A stretch of 12,073 bases of DNA from contig JASHQV010000338.1 in assembly GCA_030038955.1 (NCBI GenBank), forward strand, positions 1-12,073, read 5' to 3'. Positions 6,190 through 12,073 of the stretch are shown here, in pieces (the first letter of the stretch is position 1; the number at the start of each line of letters is the position of its first letter). Below the pieces are notes generated by a model, which searched no databases, was not told the DNA's origin, and saw nothing but the letters and a program-made list of their open reading frames with translations. The position numbers and the translations under genes were made by a program. The stretch comes from Solirubrobacteraceae bacterium (GTDB lineage Bacteria > Actinomycetota > Thermoleophilia > Solirubrobacterales > Solirubrobacteraceae).

Positions 6190-6486
6190 CCGGTTGCCTA
6201 GGTCCTGACTGCCACCACCGGCTGCACCTCCCGAGCACGCCTGACCGCCTTGGATTCGCACGGGCGATGTGCAGCGCGCTGACCATTCCGGCACTGCATT
6301 GTTTGAGCACTCAGCAAAACGTGCTCCAGCGCGCAAAGTGGACAGGCCGACGCCAGTTTGCGCGCAGGAGCACGAAAAACGTGTCCGGGCGCGCAATGCT
6401 CGTTGGGACGGTGTGATTTGCGCGCAGGAGCACGTTGCGGCTCGGCCGCGGGCCACGCTGCTCGGTCGCCGCCGCCTAGCGCTGCC
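6190..6486. other. Convergent intergenic region
   Basis: These 297 bases separate the ends of the flavin reductase gene and the minus-strand membrane protein gene. Apart from the palindromic repeats at 6320-6434 I see no gene. At about 6267-6310 there may be a decayed further copy (CAGCGCGC, then GTTTGAGCAC), but the pairing is poor. The location between convergent ends would suit a two-way terminator. Confidence 0.6.
6320..6434. repeat. Two tandem palindromic units with 60-bp period
   Basis: Unit 1 has arms CGTGCTCCAGCGCGCAAA (6320-6337) and TTTGCGCGCAGGAGCACG (6357-6374), reverse complements with one mismatch in 18. Unit 2 has arms CGTGTCCGGGCGCGCAA (6380-6396) and an exact second copy of the 18-base right arm (6417-6434). 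Corresponding arms are exactly 60 bases apart. The loops (about 20 bases each) differ between units. Each unit would form a stem-loop on either strand. Confidence 0.88.
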
Positions 6487-6930
6487 TCAGTGCACGACCA
6501 TCGCCGCGCGCCCCAGCAGCAGGAACATGACGAACGCCGCGAGCGTCATCACGCCGATCTCGCGGCGGACGATCGAGCGGACCAGCTGCTGCTGCTCGGC
6601 GGCCGGCAGGCGTCCGACTTCCTCGGTCGACTCGAAGCCACGGCTGGCGATGATCGTCTCGGCCGAGCTGATCCGCAGCTGCTCGGCGATGAACGACACG
6701 ACGATCGGCAGCGCGCCGTAGATGTAGTGGAGGTTGACCGCCTTGTGGTGCATCAGCACGAGCACGCCGCCAAGCGCCACCTCCAGCACGACCGTCGCCT
6801 GGGCGATGCGCAGCGCCGGCCAGAACCAGCGTCCCGACCGCCACCGCCACCAGCACCAGCCGCCCAGCAGCGCCGCGACGCCGGTCACGACGATCGCGGC
6901 GACGCCGAACACGAGGTGCACTTCCGGCAT
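6487..6930 (-). CDS. Unrecognised four-helix membrane protein
   Basis: The product is 147 aa with predicted membrane helices at about 5-27, 38-60, 68-85 and 123-142. The first two helices are joined by a Trp-rich basic loop (WCWWRWRSGRWFW, 25-37). Histidines 61, 62 and 68 sit at the end of helix 2 and start of helix 3 (HHKAVNLHYIYG); they could bind a metal or haem, but this is only a thought. A charged loop (about 86-122) precedes the last helix. I cannot name a family. It is transcribed divergently from nuoA and convergently with the flavin reductase gene. There is no ribosome site before ATG 6930; a TATCGT sequence 10 bases upstream might be a -10 box. The hydrophobic pattern and high GC3 support a real gene. 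Confidence 0.75.
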   Translation of the reverse strand: MPEVHLVFGVAAIVVTGVAALLGGWCWWRWRSGRWFWPALRIAQATVVLEVALGGVLVLMHHKAVNLHYIYGALPIVVSFIAEQLRISSAETIIASRGFESTEEVGRLPAAEQQQLVRSIVRREIGVMTLAAFVMFLLLGRAAMVVH

Positions 6931-7071
6931 GGCCCGGCGGACGATATCCGCTCGCCCGAGGCGCCCCCTTCAGCCGCCTCTCCGCAGCCCTCGCAGGCAG
7001 CCAATCAGGCTCGCCGACGGCCGTCCATCAGTCTTCGGAAACCCCCGCAGACATTGCTCCAAATGCAACAA

Positions 7072-7086
7072 GTAGCAGGCTGTTAC
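7072..7086. promoter_or_regulatory. Possible operator upstream of nuoA
   Basis: GTAGCAG (7072-7078) and CTGTTAC (7080-7086) form a near-perfect dyad around G7079, with one mismatch to full symmetry. It lies about 28 bases upstream of the nuoA -10 box, near where an activator or repressor would bind, in an unusually A/T-rich patch for this window. The protein that might bind it is unknown. Confidence 0.3.
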
Positions 7087-7110
7087 AAGCCGCATCCGGG
7101 CCAGCCGCAG

Positions 7111-7119
7111 TGCTATAAC
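7111..7119 (+). promoter_or_regulatory. Extended -10 promoter element of the nuo operon
   Basis: TGC followed by TATAAC (7114-7119) is an extended -10 element. Seven bases later is the GTG start of nuoA at 7127, so the transcript is predicted to begin at or within a base of the start codon. No ribosome site is present before this GTG, which supports leaderless translation. No convincing -35 is seen, as is common with extended -10 promoters. Confidence 0.6.
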
Positions 7120-7126
7120 CGCGGGT

Positions 7127-7486
7127 GTGCTCAGGGACTACCTGCCGGCGATCGTGTTCATGATCTTGGGTGGCCTCGTCGGCACCCTGTTCTCGGTGCT
7201 GAACCTGATCACTGGCGTCCGCAGCCGTCCCAACCGCAATCGCAACTCTCCGTACGAGTGCGGGCTGCCATCAGAGATCCAACGGGGCTTCCGCTTCGGG
7301 ATCAGCTTCTACCTGATCGCGATGCTGTTCATCCTGTTCGACATCGAGGTGATCTTCCTGTATCCGATCGCCGTGCAGCTGCGGGCGTTCGGAGGGTTCG
7401 CGCTGGGCGAGACGATCACCTTCGTGGCGCTGCTGATGGTCGCGTTCGTGTACGTCTGGCGCAGGGGAGCGCTGGAATGGAAATAA
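7127..7486 (+). CDS. nuoA: NADH-quinone oxidoreductase subunit A
   Basis: The product is 119 aa, normal for NuoA, a small membrane subunit at the junction of the membrane and peripheral arms of complex I. Three helices are visible: about 6-28, 58-80 and 93-111. The family signatures SPYECG (41-46, in the loop with the conserved cysteine) and FDIEVIFLYP (71-80, with its membrane acidic residues) are both present. The start is GTG 7127, preceded by a leaderless-type promoter. The TAA stop overlaps the nuoB start by 10 bases. It is the first gene of the operon. Confidence 0.97.
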   Translation: MLRDYLPAIVFMILGGLVGTLFSVLNLITGVRSRPNRNRNSPYECGLPSEIQRGFRFGISFYLIAMLFILFDIEVIFLYPIAVQLRAFGGFALGETITFVALLMVAFVYVWRRGALEWK

Positions 7487-8223
7487 GGCGCGAGCTGCTG
7501 GCCACCTCCTCGGCGCTGACCGACTTCCCCGCGTCGGAGCGCGACGCATCGCAGGCGAACGCCGACTTCCGCGCGCGCCAGCTGCTCGCCCGCGACATGC
7601 TGCGCGGCGCGCTCGAGGGTGACGCGCTCGAGCGCTACGTGGAGGAAGCCGTGGTCACGACCACGCTCGACAAGGCGGTCGCCTGGGCCCGCGGCAACTC
7701 GTTCTTCCCGCTGACCTTCGGGCTGGCCTGCTGCGCGATCGAGATGATGTCGATCGTCGGCATGCGGATGGATATCGGGCGGTTCGGCTTCGAGGCGTTC
7801 CGGGCGTCCCCGCGTCAGTCCGACCTGATCCTCCTGTCGGGCCGCGTCAGCATCAAGATGGCGCCGATCCTGCGGCGCATCTGGGACCAGATGCTGGAGC
7901 CCAAGTACGCAATCTCGATGGGCGCCTGCTGCTCCTCGATGGGCGTGTTCAACAACTACGCGTTGGTGCCAAGCGACAAGTTCATGCCGATCGACGTGCA
8001 CGTGCCGGGCTGCCCGCCGCGCCCCGAGTCGCTCGCCCACGGGATCCTGCGCCTCCGCGAAAAGGTCCAGGGCACCTCCAAGCAGGGCTGGCGCGAGCGC
8101 TACGACGCGATCGGCACCGAGGAGATCCTCAGCCCCACGGGCCGCGCCCCGGAGGACGTTCAGACAGACCTGGACACCGCCGACATCGCCGTCTTCAAGC
8201 ACGGAGACACGGCAGGTGCCTGA
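7477..8223 (+). CDS. nuoB: NADH-quinone oxidoreductase subunit B with N-terminal extension
   Basis: The product is 248 aa, longer than typical NuoB (about 160-220). The conserved core begins near residue 60 (VTTTLDKAVAWARGNSFFPL). It holds cluster N2, the last iron-sulphur centre before quinone, with ligands Cys85 and Cys86 (LACCAIEMM), Cys151 (GACCSSMG) and Cys179 (VPGCPPRPE). An extra Cys152 follows Cys151, and SSMG replaces the more usual SSGG. The first 55 or so residues are a charged helical extension, and residues 205-248 form a C-terminal tail. ATG 7477 is supported by AGGGGAG about 8 bases upstream and overlaps nuoA. The TGA stop overlaps nuoC by 8 bases. The much longer open frame starting at 6358 is only an upstream extension of this frame through non-coding and antisense sequence. 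Confidence 0.96.
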   Translation: MEIRRELLATSSALTDFPASERDASQANADFRARQLLARDMLRGALEGDALERYVEEAVVTTTLDKAVAWARGNSFFPLTFGLACCAIEMMSIVGMRMDIGRFGFEAFRASPRQSDLILLSGRVSIKMAPILRRIWDQMLEPKYAISMGACCSSMGVFNNYALVPSDKFMPIDVHVPGCPPRPESLAHGILRLREKVQGTSKQGWRERYDAIGTEEILSPTGRAPEDVQTDLDTADIAVFKHGDTAGA

Positions 8224-8725
8224 CGCGACCGGCCTCGAGCTGATCGCGCAAGAGCTCCGCGACGCTCACCCCGACTCGGTGATCGACACGTGGTTTCACC
8301 GCGGGCGCGCCGAGCTGCGGATCGCCCCCCAGCAGAACCGTCAGGCGCTCGGCTTCCTCAGCGACCGTGGCTACAGCTTCCTCGCGAGCCTTCACGGCAT
8401 CGACTACTACCCGGAAGAGCCACGCCTGGGGGTCGTCTACGAGCTGCTCGACATGGATCAGGTCGATCGGATCTCGGTGAAGGCACGGCTACAGCTCGAC
8501 GAGCCCCAGATCCCCTCGGTCGTCGAGCTGTACCCCGGCGCCAACTTCCCCGAGCGCGAGTGCTACGACATGTTCGGCGTCGTCTTCGAGGGACATCCGG
8601 ACCTGCGCCGGATCCTGATGCCCGAGGACTACGAGGGGCATCCGCAGCGCCGCGACTTCCCGGTCGGCGGCGAGCCGGTGCTGTTCACGTTCAACGAAGA
8701 GCAGTCGTACGGGAAGTGGCAGTGA
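8216..8725 (+). CDS. nuoC: NADH-quinone oxidoreductase subunit C
   Basis: The product is 169 aa, a standalone 30-kDa-type subunit rather than a NuoCD fusion. It is part of the peripheral arm and packs against NuoD and NuoB. An N-terminal alpha/beta domain (about 5-95) precedes the family signature at about 111-149: FPERECYDMFGVVFEGHPDL, then RRILMPEDYEGHPQRRDFP. The start is GTG 8216, eight bases inside nuoB, with GGAG about nine bases upstream. The stop is 52 bases before the preferred nuoD start. Confidence 0.96.
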   Translation: MPDATGLELIAQELRDAHPDSVIDTWFHRGRAELRIAPQQNRQALGFLSDRGYSFLASLHGIDYYPEEPRLGVVYELLDMDQVDRISVKARLQLDEPQIPSVVELYPGANFPERECYDMFGVVFEGHPDLRRILMPEDYEGHPQRRDFPVGGEPVLFTFNEEQSYGKWQ

Positions 8726-8777
8726 CGCCCGCATGAGCACCGCCAGCGACTACCGCCGCCAGGAGGAGTCGGTCACG

Positions 8778-9974
8778 ATGTCGACCGAGTCCGCCGGGAT
8801 GGGCGAGACGCACGAGCTGCTGACGCTCAACATCGGCCCCCACCACCCGGCCACGCACGGCGTCCTCAGGCTGATCGCGACGCTCGAAGGCGAGGTCGTG
8901 CGCGACATCCGCCCGGTGATCGGCTACGTCCACACCGGGATCGAGAAGACCGCCGAGGACAAGGCCTACTGGAAGGTCATCCCGGTGATCGAGCGGATGG
9001 ACTACCTGGCGTACTACTTCAACGCGATGGCGTACTGCGGTGCGGTCGAGACGCTGCTCGGGCTCGAGGTGCCGCCCCGCGCGCAGTACCTGCGCGTGAT
9101 CCATCTCGAGCTCAACCGGATCATGTCCCACCTCGTGTGGCTCGGGACGAGCGCGCTCGACCTCGGCGCGATGTCGATGTTCTGGTACTGCTTCCGCGAA
9201 CGCGAGACCGTGCTCGACCTGTTCGAGATGTCCTCCGGCGCTCGCATGCACACCCGGTACATCCAGGTCGGAGGGGTGATGGAGGATATCCCCGCCGGCT
9301 ACGCGGCGCGCCTGACGAAGTTCCTCGACGAGATGCCGACCCGCGCCGACCAGTACGCCGACCTGCTGGAGAAGAACGAGATCCTGCTATCGCGCCTGCG
9401 GGGCATCTGCCCGCTCGACCAGGAGACGCTGCTGGCGCTCGGGGTGACCGGGCCACTGCTGCGCGCGGCCGGCAAGCCCTGGGACCTGCGCAAGGCGCAG
9501 CCGTACTCCAGCTATGACCACTTCGACTTCAAGATCCCGATCGGCAGCCACGGCGACAACTACGACCGCTTCCGCGTCCGCCACGCCGAGATCTACGAGT
9601 CCGTGAAGATCATCCGGCAGGCGCTCGAAGGCCTTCCCGAAGGCCCGCACATCACCACCGACCGCAAGGTCGCGCTGCCGCCGCGGCACGAGCTGGCGAC
9701 CAGCATGGAGGCGCTGATCCACCACTTCAAGCTGGTCACCGAGGGCTTCCGGGTGCCGCCGGGCGAGGCCTACTACCCGATCGAGGGACCGCGCGGCGAG
9801 CTCGGCTGCTTCGTCCGTGCCGACGGCTCCGCCAAGCCCGCCCGCGTGCACATGCGCGACCCCAGCTTCGTCAACCTGCAGGCGGCCGCGCCGATGGTCA
9901 AGGACGCCTACATCGCCGACCTGATCGCGACGCTGGCGATGGTCGACCCGATCCTCGGCGGGGTGGACCGGTGA
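8778..9974 (+). CDS. nuoD: NADH-quinone oxidoreductase subunit D
   Basis: The product is 398 aa from ATG 8778. It is the 49-kDa-type subunit, related to the large subunit of NiFe hydrogenases but lacking its metal cysteines; with NuoB it forms the quinone pocket. Visible motifs are IGPHHPATHG (19-28, with quinone-side histidines), GYVHTGIEK (49-57), ERMDYL (72-77) and the C-terminal DPSFVNLQA...DPILGGVDR. ATG 8778 is preferred because AGGAGGAG (8761-8768) lies nine bases upstream. An in-frame ATG at 8733, only seven bases after nuoC, has no ribosome site but would add 15 residues and cannot be excluded. The stop lies in the first copy of a duplicated 15-bp sequence before nuoE. Confidence 0.95.
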   Translation: MSTESAGMGETHELLTLNIGPHHPATHGVLRLIATLEGEVVRDIRPVIGYVHTGIEKTAEDKAYWKVIPVIERMDYLAYYFNAMAYCGAVETLLGLEVPPRAQYLRVIHLELNRIMSHLVWLGTSALDLGAMSMFWYCFRERETVLDLFEMSSGARMHTRYIQVGGVMEDIPAGYAARLTKFLDEMPTRADQYADLLEKNEILLSRLRGICPLDQETLLALGVTGPLLRAAGKPWDLRKAQPYSSYDHFDFKIPIGSHGDNYDRFRVRHAEIYESVKIIRQALEGLPEGPHITTDRKVALPPRHELATSMEALIHHFKLVTEGFRVPPGEAYYPIEGPRGELGCFVRADGSAKPARVHMRDPSFVNLQAAAPMVKDAYIADLIATLAMVDPILGGVDR

Positions 9975-10023
9975 GCCGCCGCCGGCTGTGGCTCGAAGCC
10001 ACAAGCGGGGTTGACCGGTGAGC
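9962..10023. repeat. 15-bp duplication flanking a small hairpin at the nuoD/nuoE junction
   Basis: GGTGGACCGGTGAGC (9962-9976) recurs at 10009-10023 with one change (GGTTGACCGGTGAGC), 47 bases apart. Between them is a perfect hairpin, TGTGGCT/AGCCACA with loop CGA (9987-10003). The first copy contains the nuoD stop and the second contains the nuoE GTG start. Collapsing to one copy would give a GTGA stop/start overlap like other junctions in this operon. Confidence 0.85.
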
Positions 10024-10746
10024 GCCACGCACTCGGACATCCCCGTCAGCGGTGAGGGCAGCCGCATCGCCGGAGTCGATCCGCACCCGCAGGTCCCGCG
10101 CTTCGGGCACGGCTCGCGCGTGCCCGGCTGGGACGACGCGGTCGACCTGACGAAACCGCCGGCGACCGTCCCCGACCCCGCGCTGACCGAGGTGCCCGAC
10201 GAGCTGCGCCGCGAGATCGAGGACGCGATGGCGAGGTATCCCGACCGGCGCTCGGCCGCGATCCCGGCGCTGCGCGCGGCCCAGCAACTGTACGGCTGGT
10301 GCTCGCCGGAGGCGATCGACCAGGTCGGGGCGGTGATGCAGCTGACGCCCGCCTACCTGACCAGCGTCGCCAGCTTCTACGACATGTTCGCGCTGTCGCC
10401 CAAGCCCGAGCACGACGTCTACGTGTGCACGAACATCACCTGCTCGCTGCTCGGCGGCGACGAGCTGCACGAGGCGTTCATCGAGCTCGCCCATGAGAAC
10501 CCGGACTTGAACGTCTGCTCGTTCGAGTGCCTGGGGGCGTGCGACATCGGGCCGATGGCGTCGGTCGACGGCGAGTACGTGGGACCACTGACGATCGACG
10601 ACGCCCGCCAGATCGTCGAGGACCTGCACGCCGGAGCCCCGGTGCTGCCGGCCAAGCAGCTGCGCTCCCGGCGCTGCGCCGACCCGCGCGCGGAGCAGCG
10701 GGCGGCCGGGAGCGACGAGACCACCAGCGACCCCGCCGACGCGTGA
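10018..10746 (+). CDS. nuoE: NADH-quinone oxidoreductase subunit E
   Basis: The product is 242 aa, longer than many NuoE (about 160-180). It is the 24-kDa-type subunit carrying the [2Fe-2S] centre N1a next to NuoF in the NADH-oxidising module. The helical N-domain starts near 56 (DELRREIEDAMARYPDRRSA), and the thioredoxin-like domain begins near 130. Cluster ligands are Cys137 and Cys142 (CTNITC) and Cys171 and Cys175 (CLGAC). The first 50 residues are Pro/Gly-rich and the last 30 (from about 213) are basic then acidic; both look disordered and are additions to the core. The start is GTG 10018, placed by a duplicated sequence; the ribosome site is weak. The stop shares one base with the nuoF start (TGATG). 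Confidence 0.95.
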   Translation: MSATHSDIPVSGEGSRIAGVDPHPQVPRFGHGSRVPGWDDAVDLTKPPATVPDPALTEVPDELRREIEDAMARYPDRRSAAIPALRAAQQLYGWCSPEAIDQVGAVMQLTPAYLTSVASFYDMFALSPKPEHDVYVCTNITCSLLGGDELHEAFIELAHENPDLNVCSFECLGACDIGPMASVDGEYVGPLTIDDARQIVEDLHAGAPVLPAKQLRSRRCADPRAEQRAAGSDETTSDPADA

Positions 10747-12056
10747 TGACCGAGCTGCTGCTGCTGGCGAACATCGACGAGCCCGGCCTCGCAACGCGCG
10801 AGGTGTACGAGCGCCGCGGCGGCTACCAGAGCCTGCGCAAGGCGCTTCAGATGCCGCGCGAGGCGGTGCTCCAGGAGATCTCCGACTCCGGTCTCCGCGG
10901 CCGCGGCGGCGCCGGCTTCCGGATGGGGCAGAAGGCCGGCTTCCTGCCGAAGGGCGACATGCCCAAGTACCTGACCTGCAACGCCGACGAGTCAGAGCCC
11001 GGCACGTTCAAGGACCGCGAGCTGATGCAGAAGACCCCGCACATGCTGCTCGAGGGGATCGTGATCGCTTGCTACGGGGCGAACATCCGCGAGGCGTTCA
11101 TCTACATCCGCGGCGAGTACCAGCTGCAGGGTGACATCGTCGCGGCGGCGATCGGCGAGGCCTACGAGGCCGGCTACCTCGGCGAGGACATCCTCGGGTC
11201 CGGCCACGACCTCAAGCTCGTCCTGCACCGCGGCGCCGGCGCCTACATCTGCGGCGAGGAGACCGCGCTGCTGGACTCGTTGGAGGGCAAGCGCGGCAAC
11301 CCCCGCCTGAAGCCGCCGTTCCCGGCGATCCAGGGGCTCTACCAGGGCCCGACGCTGATCAACAACGTCGAGACGCTGTCGACCGTCCCGACGATCATCG
11401 CGCTCGGCGGCAAGCGCTACGCCGAGATCGGCACCGAGACCTCGACCGGCACGAAGCTCGTGTCGGTCTCGGGCGACGTGCAGCGCCCGGGCAACTACGA
11501 GGTCGAGCTCGGCACCGCGAGCCGCGAGATCATCTACGGGATGGCCGGCGGCCCGCAGCCGGGCCGCGAAGTCAAGCTGTGGTTCCCGGGCGGCTCCAGC
11601 TCCCCCGTCCTGACCGGGAGCGATCTCGACATCGCCTACGACTTCGACACGCTGGCGAAGGCCGGGACGATGCTCGGCTCCGGCGCGATCATCGTCGTCG
11701 ACGACAGCCACTCGGTGCTCGAGGTGATGCGCAAGGTCGCGAAGTTCTACGCGCACGAGTCGTGCGGCAAGTGCGTCCCCTGCCGCGAGGGCACCAACTG
11801 GACCGTGAAGATGATCGAGCGGATCGAGTCGGGCGAGGCGACGCCGATGGACCTCGACATCATCGCCTCCGTGCAGACGCAGATCATCGGCAACTGCCTA
11901 TGCGTGCTGGGCGACGCGATGGCGATGCCGATCGGCTCGATGGTCGAGAAGTTCCGCCCCGAGCTGGAGGCAGAGGTCGAGGCGGCGCGCGAGCGGGCCG
12001 CCGGCGGCGCGCTCGATGAGGCGATCCCGATCGGCGTCACCGACCCAGTCCTGTGA
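10746..12056 (+). CDS. nuoF: NADH-quinone oxidoreductase subunit F
   Basis: The product is 436 aa, a typical length. It is the 51-kDa-type subunit that binds NADH and FMN and passes electrons to cluster N3. Motifs: NADH/FMN glycine-rich RGRGGAGFRMGQK (51-63), NADESEPGTFKDRE (79-92), GAGAYICGEETALLDSLEGK (163-182), and the [4Fe-4S] ligands Cys340, Cys343, Cys346 (ESCGKCVPC) with Cys386 (CVLGD). A SLBB-like domain (about 237-330) lies between. ATG 10746 overlaps the nuoE stop by one base, and GTG 10743 is an alternative; translation is probably coupled because no ribosome site is seen. Residues 405-436 form a charged C-terminal tail. Confidence 0.97.
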   Translation: MTELLLLANIDEPGLATREVYERRGGYQSLRKALQMPREAVLQEISDSGLRGRGGAGFRMGQKAGFLPKGDMPKYLTCNADESEPGTFKDRELMQKTPHMLLEGIVIACYGANIREAFIYIRGEYQLQGDIVAAAIGEAYEAGYLGEDILGSGHDLKLVLHRGAGAYICGEETALLDSLEGKRGNPRLKPPFPAIQGLYQGPTLINNVETLSTVPTIIALGGKRYAEIGTETSTGTKLVSVSGDVQRPGNYEVELGTASREIIYGMAGGPQPGREVKLWFPGGSSSPVLTGSDLDIAYDFDTLAKAGTMLGSGAIIVVDDSHSVLEVMRKVAKFYAHESCGKCVPCREGTNWTVKMIERIESGEATPMDLDIIASVQTQIIGNCLCVLGDAMAMPIGSMVEKFRPELEAEVEAARERAAGGALDEAIPIGVTDPVL

Positions 12057-12073
12057 GTCTGGGCTCCACCAAC
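12053..12073 (+). CDS. nuoG: Probable first codons of nuoG (partial)
   Basis: GTG at 12053 overlaps the nuoF stop in a GTGA junction and opens a frame reading MSLGSTN to the window edge. Overlapping starts of this kind occur elsewhere in the operon, and nuoG normally follows nuoF. Seven codons are too few to confirm identity, so the name rests on gene order. Confidence 0.4.

Noticed and set aside
6260..6434. CRISPR-like array (repeated arms with about 20-base variable segments)
   Set aside because: There are only two units, the variable segments are loops of inverted repeats, the arms alternate in orientation, and no cas genes are present.
6941..6946. TATCGT as a -10 box for the four-helix membrane protein
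   Set aside because: It matches only the loosest -10 pattern at a 10-base distance with no -35, too weak to list as a feature.
7309..8202. 297-codon minus-strand open frame over nuoA, nuoB and the spacer
   Set aside because: It is a shadow of the nuo genes, rich in Arg, Asp and His, with no domain signature.
6358..8223. 621-codon open frame that would fuse an upstream region to NuoB
   Set aside because: The upstream part is antisense to the membrane protein gene and crosses the nuo promoter and nuoA. The NuoB portion has its own supported start at 7477.
9387..10067. 226-codon minus-strand open frame over nuoD/nuoE
   Set aside because: It is a mirror frame of nuoD codons. The plus-strand product has full NuoD motifs.

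Overview
The window is a high-GC stretch of bacterial chromosome with dense genes, frequent GTG starts and overlapping reading frames. The genes suggest an actinobacterium, most likely a Solirubrobacterales/Thermoleophilia-type soil lineage. This rests on gene style and the long N-terminal extension of NuoB, not on any marker search, so it is an inference. No phage, plasmid, transposase, CRISPR, tRNA or rRNA gene was recognised.

Region 1 (1-2810, minus strand) is a cell-envelope cluster read right to left: a four-helix membrane protein with a C-terminal DUF4129-like domain, a small single-span membrane protein, a DUF58 protein, and the first codons of another membrane protein leaving the window. 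This is the accessory set usually seen around MoxR AAA ATPases and transglutaminase-like proteins; no MoxR gene is inside the window. The DUF58 N-terminus is built from a 33-bp tandem repeat.

Region 2 (2811-5351) has a non-coding leader with two bulged hairpins of the same architecture, a short STAS-like gene on plus, and serS convergent with it. The 3' ends of the STAS gene and serS overlap in a palindrome flanked by the same 12-bp boxes as the DUF58 repeat. Upstream of serS on minus lies a predicted lipoprotein cytochrome c with a lysine/histidine-rich tail.

Region 3 (5352-7126) has a divergent promoter region with a 20-bp perfect hairpin, a flavin-reductase-family gene on plus, a convergent spacer with two 60-bp-spaced palindromes, and an unrecognised four-helix membrane protein on minus.

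Region 4 (7127-12073, plus) is the start of a type I NADH dehydrogenase (complex I) operon, nuoA-B-C-D-E-F and probably the first codons of nuoG. It encodes the membrane entry subunit A, the quinone-side peripheral subunits B, C and D, and the NADH-oxidising module E and F. Genes overlap or nearly abut, except at nuoD/nuoE, where a small hairpin lies between two copies of a 15-bp sequence.

The most unusual content is non-coding: several families of short palindromic repeats inserted at gene ends, and a shared TATAAC-N7-start arrangement suggesting leaderless transcripts. No complete new multi-gene system was identified.
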